In this document: positions 41,828 to 53,972 of the stretch, one piece after another
How the letters are laid out: every line of letters starts with the position of its first letter
How positions within the stretch are numbered: the first letter of the stretch is position 1
Source of the DNA: Sepiola atlantica
Lineage: Eukaryota; Mollusca; Cephalopoda; Sepiida; Sepiolidae
Direction of reading: 5' to 3'
NCBI GenBank assembly: GCA_963556195.1
Contig: OY744535.1
Location: 94,154,853 to 94,218,852, forward strand
Length of the DNA: 64,000 bases
Translations under genes and position numbers: made by a program
Notes under the pieces: model-generated
Database searches by the model: none
What the model was told of the DNA's origin: nothing
Seen by the model: only the letters and a program-made list of their open reading frames with translations

Positions 41828-41858
41828 TTTCTAACCCTTCAGCGATTTCTGCATGTTT

Positions 41859-41929
<71 letters not shown>

Positions 41930-42386
41930 GAGAATGGTAGTTTGCTTGAAGCATTGCTGGGTATAGTAGTAGTAAGTTTTTGAAAGGCTGTGGGCAATGC
42001 AATTCCGGGTAAGATGCAAGTTGAAAGGAAAGGAACAAAAACAATAAAAATAAATCGAATACGATATAAGACTTACTATTTATTTTTCCTTTTTTTTTTT
42101 TCCTTTTTTTTTTTTTTTCTTACATAACAGCAAGAGTGTTTTAGCTGTCCGGGTGATTAAAAATCACTATTTGATATTTCGGGAAAAGACATCCCTTTTT
42201 CAAAAATAATTAGACCAGAAGAAGAATAATATTTTATTCTTCTCCGACTGTGTAGAGAATAATACAAAACAAAATGGCTGCCAGATATAGACCGCAGCAA
42301 AAAACAGTTTCACAGGGAATATAAATTAAGTTAAGTTTTATTTTAATATTATATATATATAAATATATATATATATAAATATATAC

Positions 42387-42467
<81 letters not shown>

Positions 42468-42500
42468 GCAGAAATCGCTGAAGGGTTAGAAAGGCTAGAT
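41828..42500. mobile_element. Interval bounded by 37-bp inverted repeats at (TA)n borders
   Basis: TCTAACCCTTCAGCGATTTC TGCATGTTTTATATA (41830-41864) recurs inverted at 42456-42492. Both repeats face inward onto TA tracts (41868-41926 and 42351-42460). The enclosed 41930-42225 is the inverted copy of the 21298-21550 repeat (ATGCAATTCCGGGTAAGATG, CAAGAGTGTTTTAGCTG). Poly-T/C runs at 42085-42120. Insertion of that repeat into a TA-rich element, or a composite foldback, would explain the pattern. Confidence 0.65.
42351..42460. repeat. (TA)n microsatellite
   Basis: TA with AAATA/ACATA interruptions in its left half. Confidence 0.96.
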
Positions 42501-43476
42501 TAAAATAAGTACATATTGCTATTTCCATCTCCTTAAATGAAGCCCAACCCTTACACTTAACTTAACTATTTCTAATAAATAATGCAATATTCTCTCTTGA
42601 TCTTCACAAGTTCAATATATGTTTACCTTGATATAATTACACGTAGATCAGTGTTCTAAAAACCAGCGCCATAGGTGAATTGGCCTACAAAAAATATCCC
42701 TTTTTCCGACAAAAGGTAACGCCTGTTACGTAATACCTAGTCCGATATTTGTTCTAGTGGTGGCGCTACAATATCAGCAACACACGCATAATGAAAGGAA
42801 AACTTTGTGTTGCAGGTGGTTTTTTGTGGGTGTGATACTGTCCTGGCTAAGGGCACAAACTGTATCTGTTGATTATTGTTCAGTCATATCGACTCCAGTG
42901 ACAAACGTGTTTGTTCCACGCAAACATCCTTTCTCCCTTAATAGCCAGCGTACCCTGAATTTAAATATGTTTAACCGGACACTGGATACATCTATTCTAC
43001 TCTCAGCCTGCCGCGGGAACAGGAACATTCTATTTCATCTAGCCTACTTTCGTCACTGCTATCTGGTCACCCATAAAGTTAACAAATAACTGTCATGGCG
43101 TCATTGGTTTGTGGAGTTCAATGTATCAGCAGCTCTTTTTATATATATATAAGTAAAAATCTTCTAGGTTTCGACCATATAGCTTTGCATATCTAAATAT
43201 ACATATATAGAGAGGGGTATTAGAAGGCTATCACAATGCAAGAAATGGAAATATGTCGGCGTTGAGAAGTAAGACAAAAATTAGTGATTTAAATTATATA
43301 TTTTTTCAAAAGCTTTTCTAATAATTTTTTCTTTCTATATAGCAAATCTTACTTGATTGGGTAAAACTCCAACACTGATGTTATCTGTGTGACCGTGTTC
43401 CATAATATATTTCGAGGAAAACCTCTTTGTCAAATATAGGTGTTTCAAATCTCAAAAAACAAAAACGTGTGGATGT

Positions 43477-43480
<4 letters not shown>
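42501..43480. other. Spacer, nothing recognised
   Basis: A 110-codon plus frame (42757-43089) has a hydrophobic N-terminal stretch (CRWFFVGVILSWLRA) but no family match I can name, no upstream promoter or splice context, and lies among repeats. Not called as a gene. Confidence 0.4.
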
Positions 43481-43548
<68 letters not shown>

Positions 43549-43557
43549 CAAGTTAAT

Positions 43558-43640
<83 letters not shown>
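43481..43640. repeat. (TA)n microsatellite, three tracts
   Basis: TA 43481-43546, AACAAGTTAA spacer, then TA with GTATA interruptions to 43640. Confidence 0.97.
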
Positions 43641-44802
43641 TCTTAGCTAATATGCCACATGTGTTTGGCCTGTGGAGGCGGAAGCAGTCTATATCATCTC
43701 CTCCTATGACTGTACAGAACTATCTCTCAACCCGATAGCAACAAACTAAGTGTCGGAGTGATTGTCGATGTCGTATCAACATTTACTCAAACTGTGCCAG
43801 GTTGCGTTTTTATGATTATTGTCATTTTAGGAGTATACGAACCTATATTTAAAAAAAAATTGGTTAGTAAAAACGCAGTTACGCAATTATTTTTTGTAAT
43901 TATTGGATATTTGCTTAAAGTAAAGCTGAAATTTAGTATTCGCAATCAAACATTGTCGGCAGATTAATTAAACATTTAATTTGAAAAAAAAAATAAAAAT
44001 CAAAGCCAATTTTCCTATTACCCCCCTAACTACCACCACAACTATCACGGACGCACAGTAAAACACAAGTACGATTTTAATGTAGACAAAATCTAGCTTG
44101 ACCAAACTGGGCACTTTGGATTGGGACACAAATAAAAATGGCCTAAGTTGAAAAGGATTTTACTTAAGTGACTTAGAACAGAATTTTTTTTGTTGATATT
44201 TGTAAACAAAAGGAATGTGGTTGAATAGAGTATATATGTTCCTGGCCTTATTATTATTACCGTTCTTTTTTAAATAGAAAAGATTCGGTCACTGGATGCA
44301 ATCAATGAGTTAGAAGCTAAAAGAATTCCTAAGAAACTAACAACATTGAGCTAACTGATGTCGAAATATGATGAAGTTCGTTTCAAAAATTCAAAGAATG
44401 AACTTTCCGAAATTCTGCAAGCTATCAAAGGGATAAACACACATTTGCCAATTCGCACGGAGAAAACTATTAATCACGGAAACTTCTCCATCAAAAGAAC
44501 AAAATTCCTTTGAAATTGTTGCTAACAAAAATAAAATAATTAATCATTATTGATTAATACAAAACATGCTTAGGTGACATTTTATTGGCTTACAGAAAAT
44601 AATGGCATTTACAAAAACGTAAAACTCCATACAACAAATGAGCTTAATAACATTAGTATCACACACTTGACAAATATATTTCCATGTTTTCAAAATCCAA
44701 ACGTTTTCAAAATTAATGAATCTGAAGGAAGTTTGACAACAGATAAAAATCAAACAGTTAATATAATGTGATTTCTATCTTTTTTTCTTGAAGGAAAAAA
44801 TA
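43641..44802. other. Spacer, nothing recognised
   Basis: AT-rich. Frames at 43758 and 44547-44771 have no recognisable motifs. Confidence 0.45.
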
Positions 44803-44970
44803 ACATGTTTTATGATAGAAAATTAAGAAATGTAAAACATGGTCAGTTTAAAAAATACAATGTTTCATGAAAGAAAATTAAGAAATGTAAAACATGGTCA
44901 GTTTAAAAAATAAAATGTTTCATGATAGAAAATTAAGGAATGTAAAACATGGTCAGTTTAAAAAATATAT
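44803..44970. repeat. 55-bp tandem repeat, three units
   Basis: ATGTTTCATGATAGAAAATT, AAGAAATGTAAAACATGGTC and AGTTTAAAAAATA repeat three times with one or two differences, so the array is young. Confidence 0.93.
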
Positions 44971-46180
44971 ATTTTACCTTTGATTTACAAGAAACATCAA
45001 ATATACTTTTTGTACAATATGTGTACTAATCTAAGTTGTCCGGGCTATGTCTACAATATTATTATTATTGTTATCGTCGTTGCAAACATAAGTTTCTGAT
45101 AGTTCGTGGATACAATCCCTCGGACGCCGATGTTTAGTTTCAAAAGAGGTTTCTTAATACACACCATTGGTAACTAAGTGAGAGATTTCGAGACTGTAAC
45201 ATGCGAGGGTAGCTCCTCGGTTACAGTGAGGGTCATACAGACAGATAGATAGACATATAGAAGTGTCTCGTCACACTACGCTACATTGCCCGAAACCGCC
45301 TCCACCCTCGCTGGAGCTCTTCGGAGGACGGCCGCATCGAATTCGCCTGCTTCAGTTGTCTGTCGGAAAGAGACCGAATTCTATCTTCCCCGGAAGTCAA
45401 GTAAGTTCGTCTACTTCAGCTAACCAAGCCGTAAATGTTTACCTCCATTCGACTATTCGTGTTCGTTAAATAACCTGTTGACAAAGTATCTGTTATTTTT
45501 TCACCATGAAGTAAACGAAATCAGGACAAAAGACATTGGCAGAATTAAAACAAAAAATACTAAATAATAACGAAGCCCTCGAAGACAAAAAATTCAATAA
45601 CGTTGATTAATGTTATGGTTTCAAATGCAATTTTAGAATAGAAACGCATCGGACGTTCATGTGACGGTAATTCGACTCTCCGCGTCGAAGTGTCAGGGCA
45701 CTGTATCTTTTGTCTAAATGCATAACTTAGTTTTCAATTAGCCAGTGTAACTTAATGTTTGCACGATTCTGTTTTTTTTAATTTTTATGCATTCCTAATT
45801 GTACAGAAATATCGCAATACAAATTGAATTAATTTTTATTGATGAAAACATGGATTGTAATTATCTTCGAAAATGGCCATGGTAATTTAAGTAAAATTAT
45901 TTGCTTCATTGCCTGTAAAAATGGATTCGACCAAAGAATGTGCGAGATGTGTATTAATATGTTTGAACAGATGATAACTCTGAAATTGTACAGAATAAGT
46001 GGAATTAACTCTTCAAATATTGATGTTCAAATGAAAGTTTTTGAACAATAAAATGTAGAATAAAATCAGTAAAGTAAATTAATCACTTTTTTTTCTGACC
46101 AAATAATTAATGCGTTGATTTAATCAAGTTGCTTACATTGTTAATTGCCGATTTTTAGTAGTTTATGTTTCGACATGTTA
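44971..46180. other. Spacer, nothing recognised
   Basis: Frames at 45263-45469 and 45839-46051 have no family signature. A short (GATA)n-like stretch at 45241-45256. Confidence 0.45.
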
Positions 46181-46184
46181 GAAT

Positions 46185-47452
46185 ATTAACAGATATAATA
46201 TACTTACATTTCTTTAACAGATCTAATATACTTACATTGCGTTAACAGATCAACTATGCTTACATTTCGTAAACAGATCAACTATGCTTACATTTCGTTA
46301 ACAGATCAACTATGCTTACATTTCGTAAACAGATCAAATATACTTACATTTCGTTAACAGATCTAATATACTTATATTTCTTTAACAGATCTAATATACT
46401 TACATTTCGTAAAATGATCTAAGATACTTACATTTCGTAAACAGATCTAATCTACTTACATTTCGTTAACAGATCAACTATGCTTACATTTCGTTAACAG
46501 ATCTAATATACTTACATTTCTTTAACAGATCTAATATACTTACATTTCTTTAACAGATCTAATATACTTACATTTCTTTAACAGATCTAATATACTTACA
46601 TTTCTTTAACAGATCTAATATACTTACATTTCTTTAACAGATCTAATATACTTACATTTCTTTAACAGATCAACTATGCTTACATTTCGTAAACAGATCT
46701 AATCTACTTACATTTCGTTAACAGATCAACTATACTTACATTTCGTTAACAGATCTAATATACTTACATTTCTTTAACAGATCTAATATACTTACATTTC
46801 TTTAACAGATCTAATATACTTACATTTCGTAAACAGATCTAATCTACTTACATTTTTTTAACAGATCTAATATACTTACATTTCGTTAACAGATCTAATA
46901 TACTTACATTTCTTTAACAGATCTAATATACTTGCATTTCGTTAACAGATCAAATATACTTACATTTCTTTAACAGATCTAATATACTTACATTTCGTTA
47001 ACAGATCTAATATACTTACATTTCGTTAACAGATCAACTATGCTTACATTTCGTAAACAGATCAAATATACTTACATTTCGTTAACAGATCTAATATACT
47101 TACATTTCGTTAACAGATCTAATATACTTACATTTCTTTAACAGATCTAATCTACTTACATTTCGTTAACAGATCTAATATACTTACATTTCGTTAACAG
47201 ATCTAATATACTTACATTTCGTAAACAGATCTAATATACTTACATTTCGTAAACAGATCTAATATACTTACATTTCTTTAACAGATCTAATATACTTACA
47301 TTTCGTTAACAGATCAACTATGCTTACATTTCGTTAACAGATCTAATATACTTATATTTCGTTAACAGATCTAATATACTTACATTTCTTTAACAGATCA
47401 ACTATGCTTACATTTCGTAAACAGATCTAATATACTTACATTTCTTAAACGG
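46185..47452. repeat. 28-bp satellite array, ~45 units
   Basis: Unit ACAGATCTAATATACTTACA plus TTTCTTTA. Variant units (GATCAACTATGCTTAC; TTTCGTTAAC; TTTCGTAAAC; TCTAATCTAC) occur in short recurring strings, pointing to local higher-order duplication. Units are contiguous without unique spacers, so this is not a CRISPR array. Confidence 0.97.
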
Positions 47453-47744
47453 ACGACTGTAGACAATAACAGTTCAATGTCAACCTCATTTGAAATCAGT
47501 TCCATTGTGGTGTCGCGCTTAAGTATTTTATGGGTAAATTCTACTAGTTATGTACGTATAATAGTGTTAAATGGATAGATTCAGACGCAAAAACAGCAAT
47601 TGTTCCCCCTTTGTCAGAAACATCGCTCATGGAATGTGAGGACTTATTTTCATACAGCTTGATAAGTACTTGCAGCTTGATAAGTACTTGCAAGGTTTAG
47701 TGTGTCTCAAATACGGTTATATGAAGGGAACGGTAGTAGTCAGC
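47453..47744. repeat. Spacer with dispersed 65-bp repeat (47580-47646)
   Basis: CCCTTTGTCAGAAACATCGC and CATGGAATGTGAGGACT match 15015-15052. TTGATAAGTACTTGCA occurs twice in a row at 47660-47692. Confidence 0.7.
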
Positions 47745-48090
47745 ACTAAATGGGTTATTATTTGGGAATAGCAGGTGTTGTATGTGGCTATTATTTGGGA
47801 ATAGCAGATGTTGTAGATCGCTATTATTTTGGAATACCAGGTGCTGTATGTGGCTATTATTTGGGAATACCGGGTGTTGTAGGAGGCTATTATTTGGGAA
47901 TACCTGATGTAGGTGGCTATTATTTGGGAATACCTGATGTTGTGTGTGGCTATTATTTGGGAATACCTAATGTATGTGGCTATTAGTTAGGAATACCTGA
48001 TGTTGTAGGTGGCTATTATTTGGGAATACCTGATGTAGGTGGCTATTATTTGGGAATACTTGATGTTGTGTGTGGCTATTATTTGGGAAT
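47745..48090. repeat. 27-33-bp tandem array, ~11 units
   Basis: GGCTATTATTTGGGAATACC with TGATGTTGTAGGT linkers of variable length. Later units lose six bases (TGATGTAGGT). Unit lengths are multiples of three, giving Gly-Tyr-Tyr-rich frames in plus. The array is cut at 48091 by a SINE. Confidence 0.95.
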
Positions 48091-48275
48091 ACTGTGCAGT
48101 TCTAGGAGGTCCACTCTCCCAGGCTTCGCCTCCCCTCTTTGAGGAGGAGAAAGTTTATTGTTTACTGCCTGAGGCGCCCCTACCGGAGAATGCCGAAGAG
48201 GCTGCCCAGGCAATTTTTAAACCCCACTTTCCCGACCCGACCTTGGGTCACATCTTACTTGTGCGAGTAAGATAA
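48091..48275 (+). mobile_element. U2-SINE family body, inserted in the tandem array
   Basis: Begins TGTGCAGTTCTAGGAGGTCC at the array edge, then AGGCTTCGCCTCCCC hairpin, GCCTGAGGCGCCCCTACCGG, GAGGCTGCCCAGGCAATTTT, CCCACTTTCCCGACC, TTGGGTCACATCTTACTTGT. The head is absent, as at 29295, so 5' truncation at the same junction happened twice. Confidence 0.85.
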
Positions 48276-48399
48276 AAACTGGCCTTGTGCCTAACTCCTG
48301 GAGAGGAGTAAATCAATACTCGAATGGTGCTGGGTCTATGGGATGTGCTTTATGAACGCCTACTCAAAGAAATGTACTTTTTTTCCTTGAGCGCCGACG

Positions 48400-48545
48400 A
48401 TTACGCGGTGATCTAATTTTGGCCTGGAATTCCCTCAATGTTTATTACGATATACCTCCGGATTCACTCCTGCACCAGAAACAGGTCCATGCGAACAACA
48501 AAAGAAATTATTTTACGCCGATTTCGATTAAACCGGGGATGGGCT
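48400..48545 (+). pseudogene. Possible LINE C-terminal scrap
   Basis: A frame reads RGDLILAWNSLNVYYDIPPD then SLLHQKQVHANNKRNYFTPI before a stop. RGDLI..W..L and the following length recall the extreme C-terminus of CR1/L2-type LINE ORFs. Short, with no second copy seen. Confidence 0.3.
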
Positions 48546-49148
48546 GCCTCATCAATCAGTAACCCTTGACCTCGGAATGTGTTCGCAAAAAAGGTACTAA
48601 ATGCACCAAGAATGCAGCAATTGAAAAGGTGCTGGCCTACTGTATCCTTTTCTATGCAACTTTCTTACACTTTTTCCGTACATAGCAACTGGAACAGGCT
48701 TATTTTAGGCGAAATTAATTGAATTGAATACAATTGAATTGAACATCTAATACTTTTCTGAATAGAGATTAAGTAAATATTGTCGGAAAAATATTAATTT
48801 CTAGTTTTATAACAATTTTGTTTTAATAAAAATTTAATCGCCAAAGAATATCGTTATAATATAGTTTTAGGTTTAAAAAAAAAAATCGTGTATTTAAAAA
48901 ATATATTATTTCATAAAAAAGGTCTGAGTTAAAAAGGCACGGCTAAAAGAAGAAACAGATAAAAAAGCGAAATAAAAAATACATATACAAAGAGTTAATG
49001 CATTTCACGAAAAGTGTTGATATGACGTTAAAATAAACAAAACAAAACTTTGAAAGTTCGTCTTAAAATTAAACTTGAAAAATAATTCCCATGGTATATC
49101 GGAAAACATTTCTTTTTTCACTGTATCGAGTAGCTGTAAGCAGGGAAA
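48546..49148. other. Spacer, nothing recognised
   Basis: AT-rich with A runs. No element recognised. Confidence 0.45.
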
Positions 49149-49180
49149 TAGTTAGGGTTAGGGTTAGGGTTAGGGTTAGC
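49149..49180 (+). repeat. Short TTAGGG tract
   Basis: Five consecutive TTAGGG units between GGGAAATAG and CTGTAAACAGGG. The flanking CTGTAAGCAGGG / CTGTAAACAGGG repeat each other. Confidence 0.95.
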
Positions 49181-49534
49181 TGTAAACAGGGTCGCTGTTT
49201 GTAATTCGAGCAAATAAAATCTTAACAAGGAATTAAGAAATATTAGAATCACTCGAAATGTGAGTAGAAGTAGATGGTAAAGACACACTGGAAGTTTGAA
49301 ATGAAGATTTTTTGAAAGCATCCAAGCGCGAAGAAGTAATCAGATCGGTGTGACTGAGTGCTCGATTGGTGAGAAAGATAAGAAAATGAAAAGAAAAATC
49401 AAAGAAATGAAAGGTTAAACAAAAATGTTTTACTGTAAAGGAATCAACTCAGTAAAGTCTTAGATTTCGTCTCTGGTTACGGCTATACAACCGTGCAAAA
49501 AAACCGACACTGCTTACGACTTTTGTATATCCCT

Positions 49535-50310
49535 TTAATCATCGCCTTACATTTAACCCTACCCCTAACCCTAACCCTAACCCTACCCCTAACCCTAACC
49601 CTACCCCTAACCCTAACCCTAACCCTAACCCTACCCCTAACCCTAACCCTAACCCTAACCCTAACCCTACCCCTAACCCTACCCCTAACCCTAACCCTAC
49701 CCCTAACCCTACCCCTAACCCTAACCCTCACCCTAACCCTAATCTTAACCCTAACCCTAACCCTACCCCTAACCCTAACCCTACCCCTAACCCTAACCCT
49801 AACCCTAACCCTAACCCTACCCCTAACCCTAACCCTAACCCTAACCCTACCCCTAACCCTAACCCTAACCCTAACCCTACCCCTAACCCAAACCCTACCC
49901 CTAACCCTAACCCTACCCCTAACCCTAACCCTAACCCTAACCCTACCCCTAACCCTAACCCTAACCCTAACCCTACCCCTAACCCTAACCCTAACCCTAA
50001 CCCTAACCCTACCCCTAACCCTAACCCTAACCCTAACCCTAACCCTAACCCAAACCCTACCCCTAACCCTAACCCTAACCCTAACCCTACCCCTAACCCT
50101 AACCCTAACCCTACCCCTAACCCTAACCCTACCCCTAACCCTAACCCTAACCCTAACCCTAACCTTAACCCTAACCCTAACCCTAACCCTCACCCTAACC
50201 CTAATCCCTTTAATCGTGGCGTTACATTTAACCCTCACCCTAACCCTAACCTTAACTCTAACCCTAACCCTAATCCCTTTAATCATGGCATTACATTTAC
50301 TCACACCAGC
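49535..50310 (-). repeat. Interstitial telomeric array (CCCTAA)n with dispersed spacer unit
   Basis: About 110 CCCTAA units at 49553-50272, regularly broken by CCCTACCCCTAAC variants every 2-6 units. A spacer of the type ATCCCTTTAATCATGGC then ATTACATTTA occurs at 49531-49555, 50208-50231 and 50271-50297, so short telomeric blocks and this spacer amplified together. The 276-codon Arg-Val and Thr-Leu dipeptide frames are repeat translations. The C-rich strand implies four-G tracts on minus, capable of G-quadruplex formation. Confidence 0.95.
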
Positions 50311-51295
50311 CAAGTCATATTGACACAGGGACTTAAGGGGGTACTATGATTAGAAGCCATTTTGATAGAAAGAAAACATGGGTGGCGAGTTGTACGACCA
50401 AATGTTTGTTCACATTGCATTCATATTTCTGCATATTGGTACAGTCGGAGAGAATATGAGCCGTGAAGAATTTCAAAAAGTAAACGGCCCGAGCAAAAAC
50501 AAACTATTGACGTACAAAACTTTGCGGCATTGAAGGGGAGGGATTTCGCTGAAGGCGTCTAAGTGCAGTAAGTGTGAATTATCAGTTATCTCTTATAGAC
50601 CATTTGGAGATAGGAGTAAGCTTCTTTGATCGGAATTTACTATGAAGTTTGTGTTCTGATAGAAAGTGGAACTCTTCACAAGAGGAAATTAATTTTGGTC
50701 TTTCTCTAATGATATCGATAGACCAAATGTGACAATTCTTGCAGAACGAGACCTAGTGTGAAGTATTTAATATTGATTTCGGTTCTATACAATGCAACAT
50801 ATACTACATCTCAAGCTTTTAAACTGACACCAGCATTGGGAAACGAAGAATGCTATGTTGAATAGAAGAATTATCTAACAGTATGGCAAATGTATACGGA
50901 CTTAAATAGATTCAAGCGGGGGCCAGAAGTATTTTTCAGTTCAATTGGAAGACAAATAGATTGTGTGAGAGACTTTCAACCTCAATAATAAGTCAAAGAA
51001 AACAGTGTCTAGAAAAAAAACTGGACACATTGTTATTAAAACATGAGAACACCCGCGCTTATTTAGCCTTGAAGGAATTTTATTACTGATTTTCTGATAC
51101 AATTCGAATACCTTTATGTTGTAGACCCGTGCTCGGGGTCACAAAGATAACAACCACAAATTGTGACAGGTTAAAATATACAATGTATTTATTCATAGCA
51201 ATACAGTAACGCCACTAAATGTGGTAGGAGATGACCGGATTCCTACCATGCGGTAAAACATGAATAGGAATGTCCTTTATTTAACACCTACCCAC
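50311..51295. other. Spacer, nothing recognised
   Basis: No motif, tRNA-like box or repeat family recognised. Confidence 0.45.
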
Positions 51296-51612
51296 TATAG
51301 GAGTATGTGACACAAGGTCGGAAAGTGGGATTTGAAAAGCCAGCGCCCGAGAAGGTGAGCGCTTTAGCCATTAAAAATTGCCTGGGCAGCCCCGTCGGCA
51401 TTCCCCGGTAGGGGCGCCTCAGGCAGTAAGCTATAAAATTACTCCTCCCCAAAGAGGAGAGGCAAAGCCTGGGAGGGTGGACCTCCTAGAATTGCACAGG
51501 ACAGACCCATAGACCGGCGGAATCATGCCCCGAAGGCCAAGACAACACCGGTCTATAGGGTGTAGTATCCATCGGAACAGATACCACACGTGGACACTCA
51601 CATGATAGGAGT
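51296..51612 (-). mobile_element. U2-headed SINE, minus copy 1
   Basis: Reading minus: head remnant GTGGTATCTGTTCCGATGG (U2-like GTAGTATCTGTTC), the linker ATAGACCGGTGTTGTCTTGG and GATTCCGCCGGTCTAT (whose GACCGG/CCGGTC can pair), TGTGCAATTCTAGGAGGTCC, AGGCTTTGCCTCTCC, GCCTGAGGCGCCCCTACCGG, GCTGCCCAGGCAATTTTTAA, GCGCCGGC-type hairpin, AAATCCCACTTTCCGACCTT, GTGTCACATACT. Same linker and body as 57728-58018, with a shorter piece of the head. Confidence 0.85.
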
Positions 51613-52029
51613 GTCCTCTGTTTGAGTCTTTGCAACCATGGTATTTATTATAGATGGTTGCTTCCATTAGTTCTTCAATAGTGGTGATTTGTACCCCACA
51701 ACACTTTATCACAAAATAGGTAATTTAAAAGTTTAATTATCGAAAAGTGTACGTAAATTTCTCTGACGAAAACGATCGACTGGCTTCTGTAACGTGTGGG
51801 TCCATGACGTATGATTATATGAAATGCACGATATGACATATTTGGAGGGGTCCTAGCACAATGTCGGTGCAAAATCTGAAAACTGGAATACATTTCTGAT
51901 AAAAGGTTTGCGTGAACGAATAACTTATGGAGCTGTTCGGAAATATCCTAGCAGAACTTAAGATTCCAGTATAGGTTCAACTCCAATCGGCAAGGATAGA
52001 AAAATTATCAGATGTTATCATACCCGAAG
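51613..52029. other. Spacer, nothing recognised
   Basis: No element recognised. Confidence 0.4.
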
Positions 52030-52840
52030 CCATGGCTGAATCCTTAGAAAATGACCTCCAGGATGTAGTTGATTGGGGTCATTAATTCTGCAAAGACAAA
52101 TCTCCTTTCCTTCAATAACTACAAAAAACCTCTCCAACCACCGATTGTCATAGCAAATTCCACCCTACTTGAGAGTTCATTATTCAAACTCTTCCGCATA
52201 ACCTTCACAGGTAACATGAATTAGAACAAATCCATTCAAGCCATTGGCAAGCCTGCAACAAATAAGTTGGGCTTTCTCTACTGTGCTAGCAAACTCCTCA
52301 CACCTGACATTATCCTGTATCTCTAGAAAGCCACCATCCGCCCATGCATGGAGTATTGTTTCCACATTTGGGCTGGTGCATCATCCACTAGTCTCTCCCT
52401 ACTAAACAAGGCCCCAAAAAGAGTTTCATACCTAATAGGTCCCTCACTGTCAACTAAGCTCCAGCCCATGTCATATCGCCGCAATGTTGCATCCTTGTGC
52501 TTGTCTTACAAATACTTCAATGGATTGTGGTCCGATGAACTGACTACTCTGGTGCCCTGTCGACGTAAATTCACTAAACCAACTCGACTAACAGCTAATC
52601 TAATAGCTTCCTTCCTCGTGCTGCTAGCCTCTGGAAGACCCTCCCACTCCCTGTTTCTCAAACAGTACCGACATGCAGAGGTTTAAACTTATTTAAACAC
52701 ACATTTCGGTACACTGCTCCCTAGTTGGGGTGACACCCAGAACCCACACCTTGATTCTCAGTAACCCTCTACGACTACAGAGGCGTCTCTGTCTGAGCAA
52801 GACAAATAATTAGTTGATTTACTGATACACCATTTAAGTT
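52030..52840 (+). pseudogene. LINE reverse-transcriptase C-terminal region, plus copy
   Basis: The translation, across one frameshift near 52082, reads ESLENDLQDVVDWG, SAKTNLLSFNNYKKPLQPPI, IANSTLLESSLFKLFRITFT, then (stops replacing W and Y) KLGFLYCASKLLTPDIILYL, KATIRPCMEYCFHIWAGASS, SLSTKLQPMSYRRNVASLCL, and ELTTLVPCRRKFTKPTR. This is the same CR1/jockey-type region as 35585-36240 but reaches further upstream, into the post-catalytic part of the RT. At least two in-frame stops (52223-52225, 52325-52327). The 3' part (52690-52800) is diverged but keeps CAGTAACCCTCTACGACTAC. Confidence 0.86.
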
Positions 52841-53260
52841 TGGAGATGGAGCTGAGGTTTCAAATTAATACTCCCGCAGTTATGATTGAGTCCCGTATAG
52901 TGAATAATGAAATTCCATTGTTGTCGAGTTAAACCTCCATGAAGAAAACTGGAATTATTTTAAATTTTGTAAATGATACAGCAAGGATACTTCGTGATGC
53001 GATAGAGTTTGCTTTCATCTCATCAAGCCAGTACTCTATTCCACTTCCAATTTTATTTTTTAACAAGCGAGGATAATTGAAAGTGCCTGTCGTGTTAATA
53101 CTACTTCTGTCAAAACCTTAACACTGGAAGAGGAAAGAACAAAGAAATTAAGTTGCACAGATGTTCACATACCTCAAAAGAATAGATGTGTAAACTTGTT
53201 AGCGGAAGATAATCGAAAAGTGTACTGATTCATGCATGGGATATAAACGTGTGTAATTAT
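52841..53260. other. Spacer, nothing recognised
   Basis: No element recognised. Confidence 0.45.
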
Positions 53261-53972
53261 GGGTTAGGGTTGGGGTTAGGGTTAGGGTAAGGGTTAGGGT
53301 TAGGGTTAGAGTTAGAGTTAGGGCTAGGGTTAGGGTTAGAGTTAGGGTTAGGGTCAGAGTTAGAGTTAGGGTTAGGGTTAGGGTTAGGGTTAGAGTTAAG
53401 GTTAGGGTTAGGGTTAGGGTTAGGGTAAGGGTTAGGGTTAGGGTTAGAGTTAGGGTTAGGGTTAGGGTTAGAGTTAGGGTTAGAGTTAGAGTTAGAGTTA
53501 GGGTTAGGGTTAGGGTTAGGGTAAGGGTTAGGGTAAGGGTTAGGGTTAGGGTTAGAGTTAGGGTTAGGGTTAGAGTTAGGGTTAGAGTTAGAGTTAGAGT
53601 TAGAGTTAGGGTTAGGGTTAGGGTTAGGGTAAGGGTTAGGGTTAGAGTTAGGGTTAGGGTAAGGGTTAGGGTTAGAGTTAGGGTTAGGGTTAGGGTTAGG
53701 GTTAGGGTTAGGGTTAGAGTTAGAGTTAGGGTTAGGGTTAGGGTTAGAGTTAGGGTTAGGGTTAGGGTTAGGGTTATGGTTAGGGTTAGGGTTAGGGTAA
53801 GGGGTAGGGTTAGGGTTAGGGTTAGGGTTAGGGTTAGAGTTAGGGTTAGGGTTAGGGTTAGAGTTAGGGTTAGAGTTAGGGTTAGAGTTAGGGTTAGGGT
53901 TAGGGTTAGGGTTAGGGTTAGAGTTAGAGTTAGGGTTAGGGTTAGGGTTAGAGTTAGAGTTAGGGTTAGGGT
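53261..53972 (+). repeat. Interstitial telomeric array (TTAGGG)n with TTAGAG variants
   Basis: About 118 units in the TTAGGG orientation (opposite to 49.5 kb). TTAGAG and GTAAGGG variants recur in the same order (for example GTAAGGGTTAGGGTTAGAG at several positions between 53400 and 53680), showing internal duplication of longer blocks. No spacer unit here, unlike the 31-kb and 49-kb arrays. Confidence 0.96.

Noticed and set aside
42757..43089. 110-codon frame with a hydrophobic segment
   Set aside because: No recognisable family, no promoter or splice context, and length within chance for this much sequence.
46185..47452. CRISPR-like regular array of 28-bp units
   Set aside because: Units are contiguous with no unique spacers, and the surroundings are clearly eukaryotic repeats. 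It is a satellite.
49483..50323. 276-codon open frames on both strands
   Set aside because: They are dipeptide translations (Arg-Val, Thr-Leu) of the CCCTAA array, with no non-repeat coding sequence.
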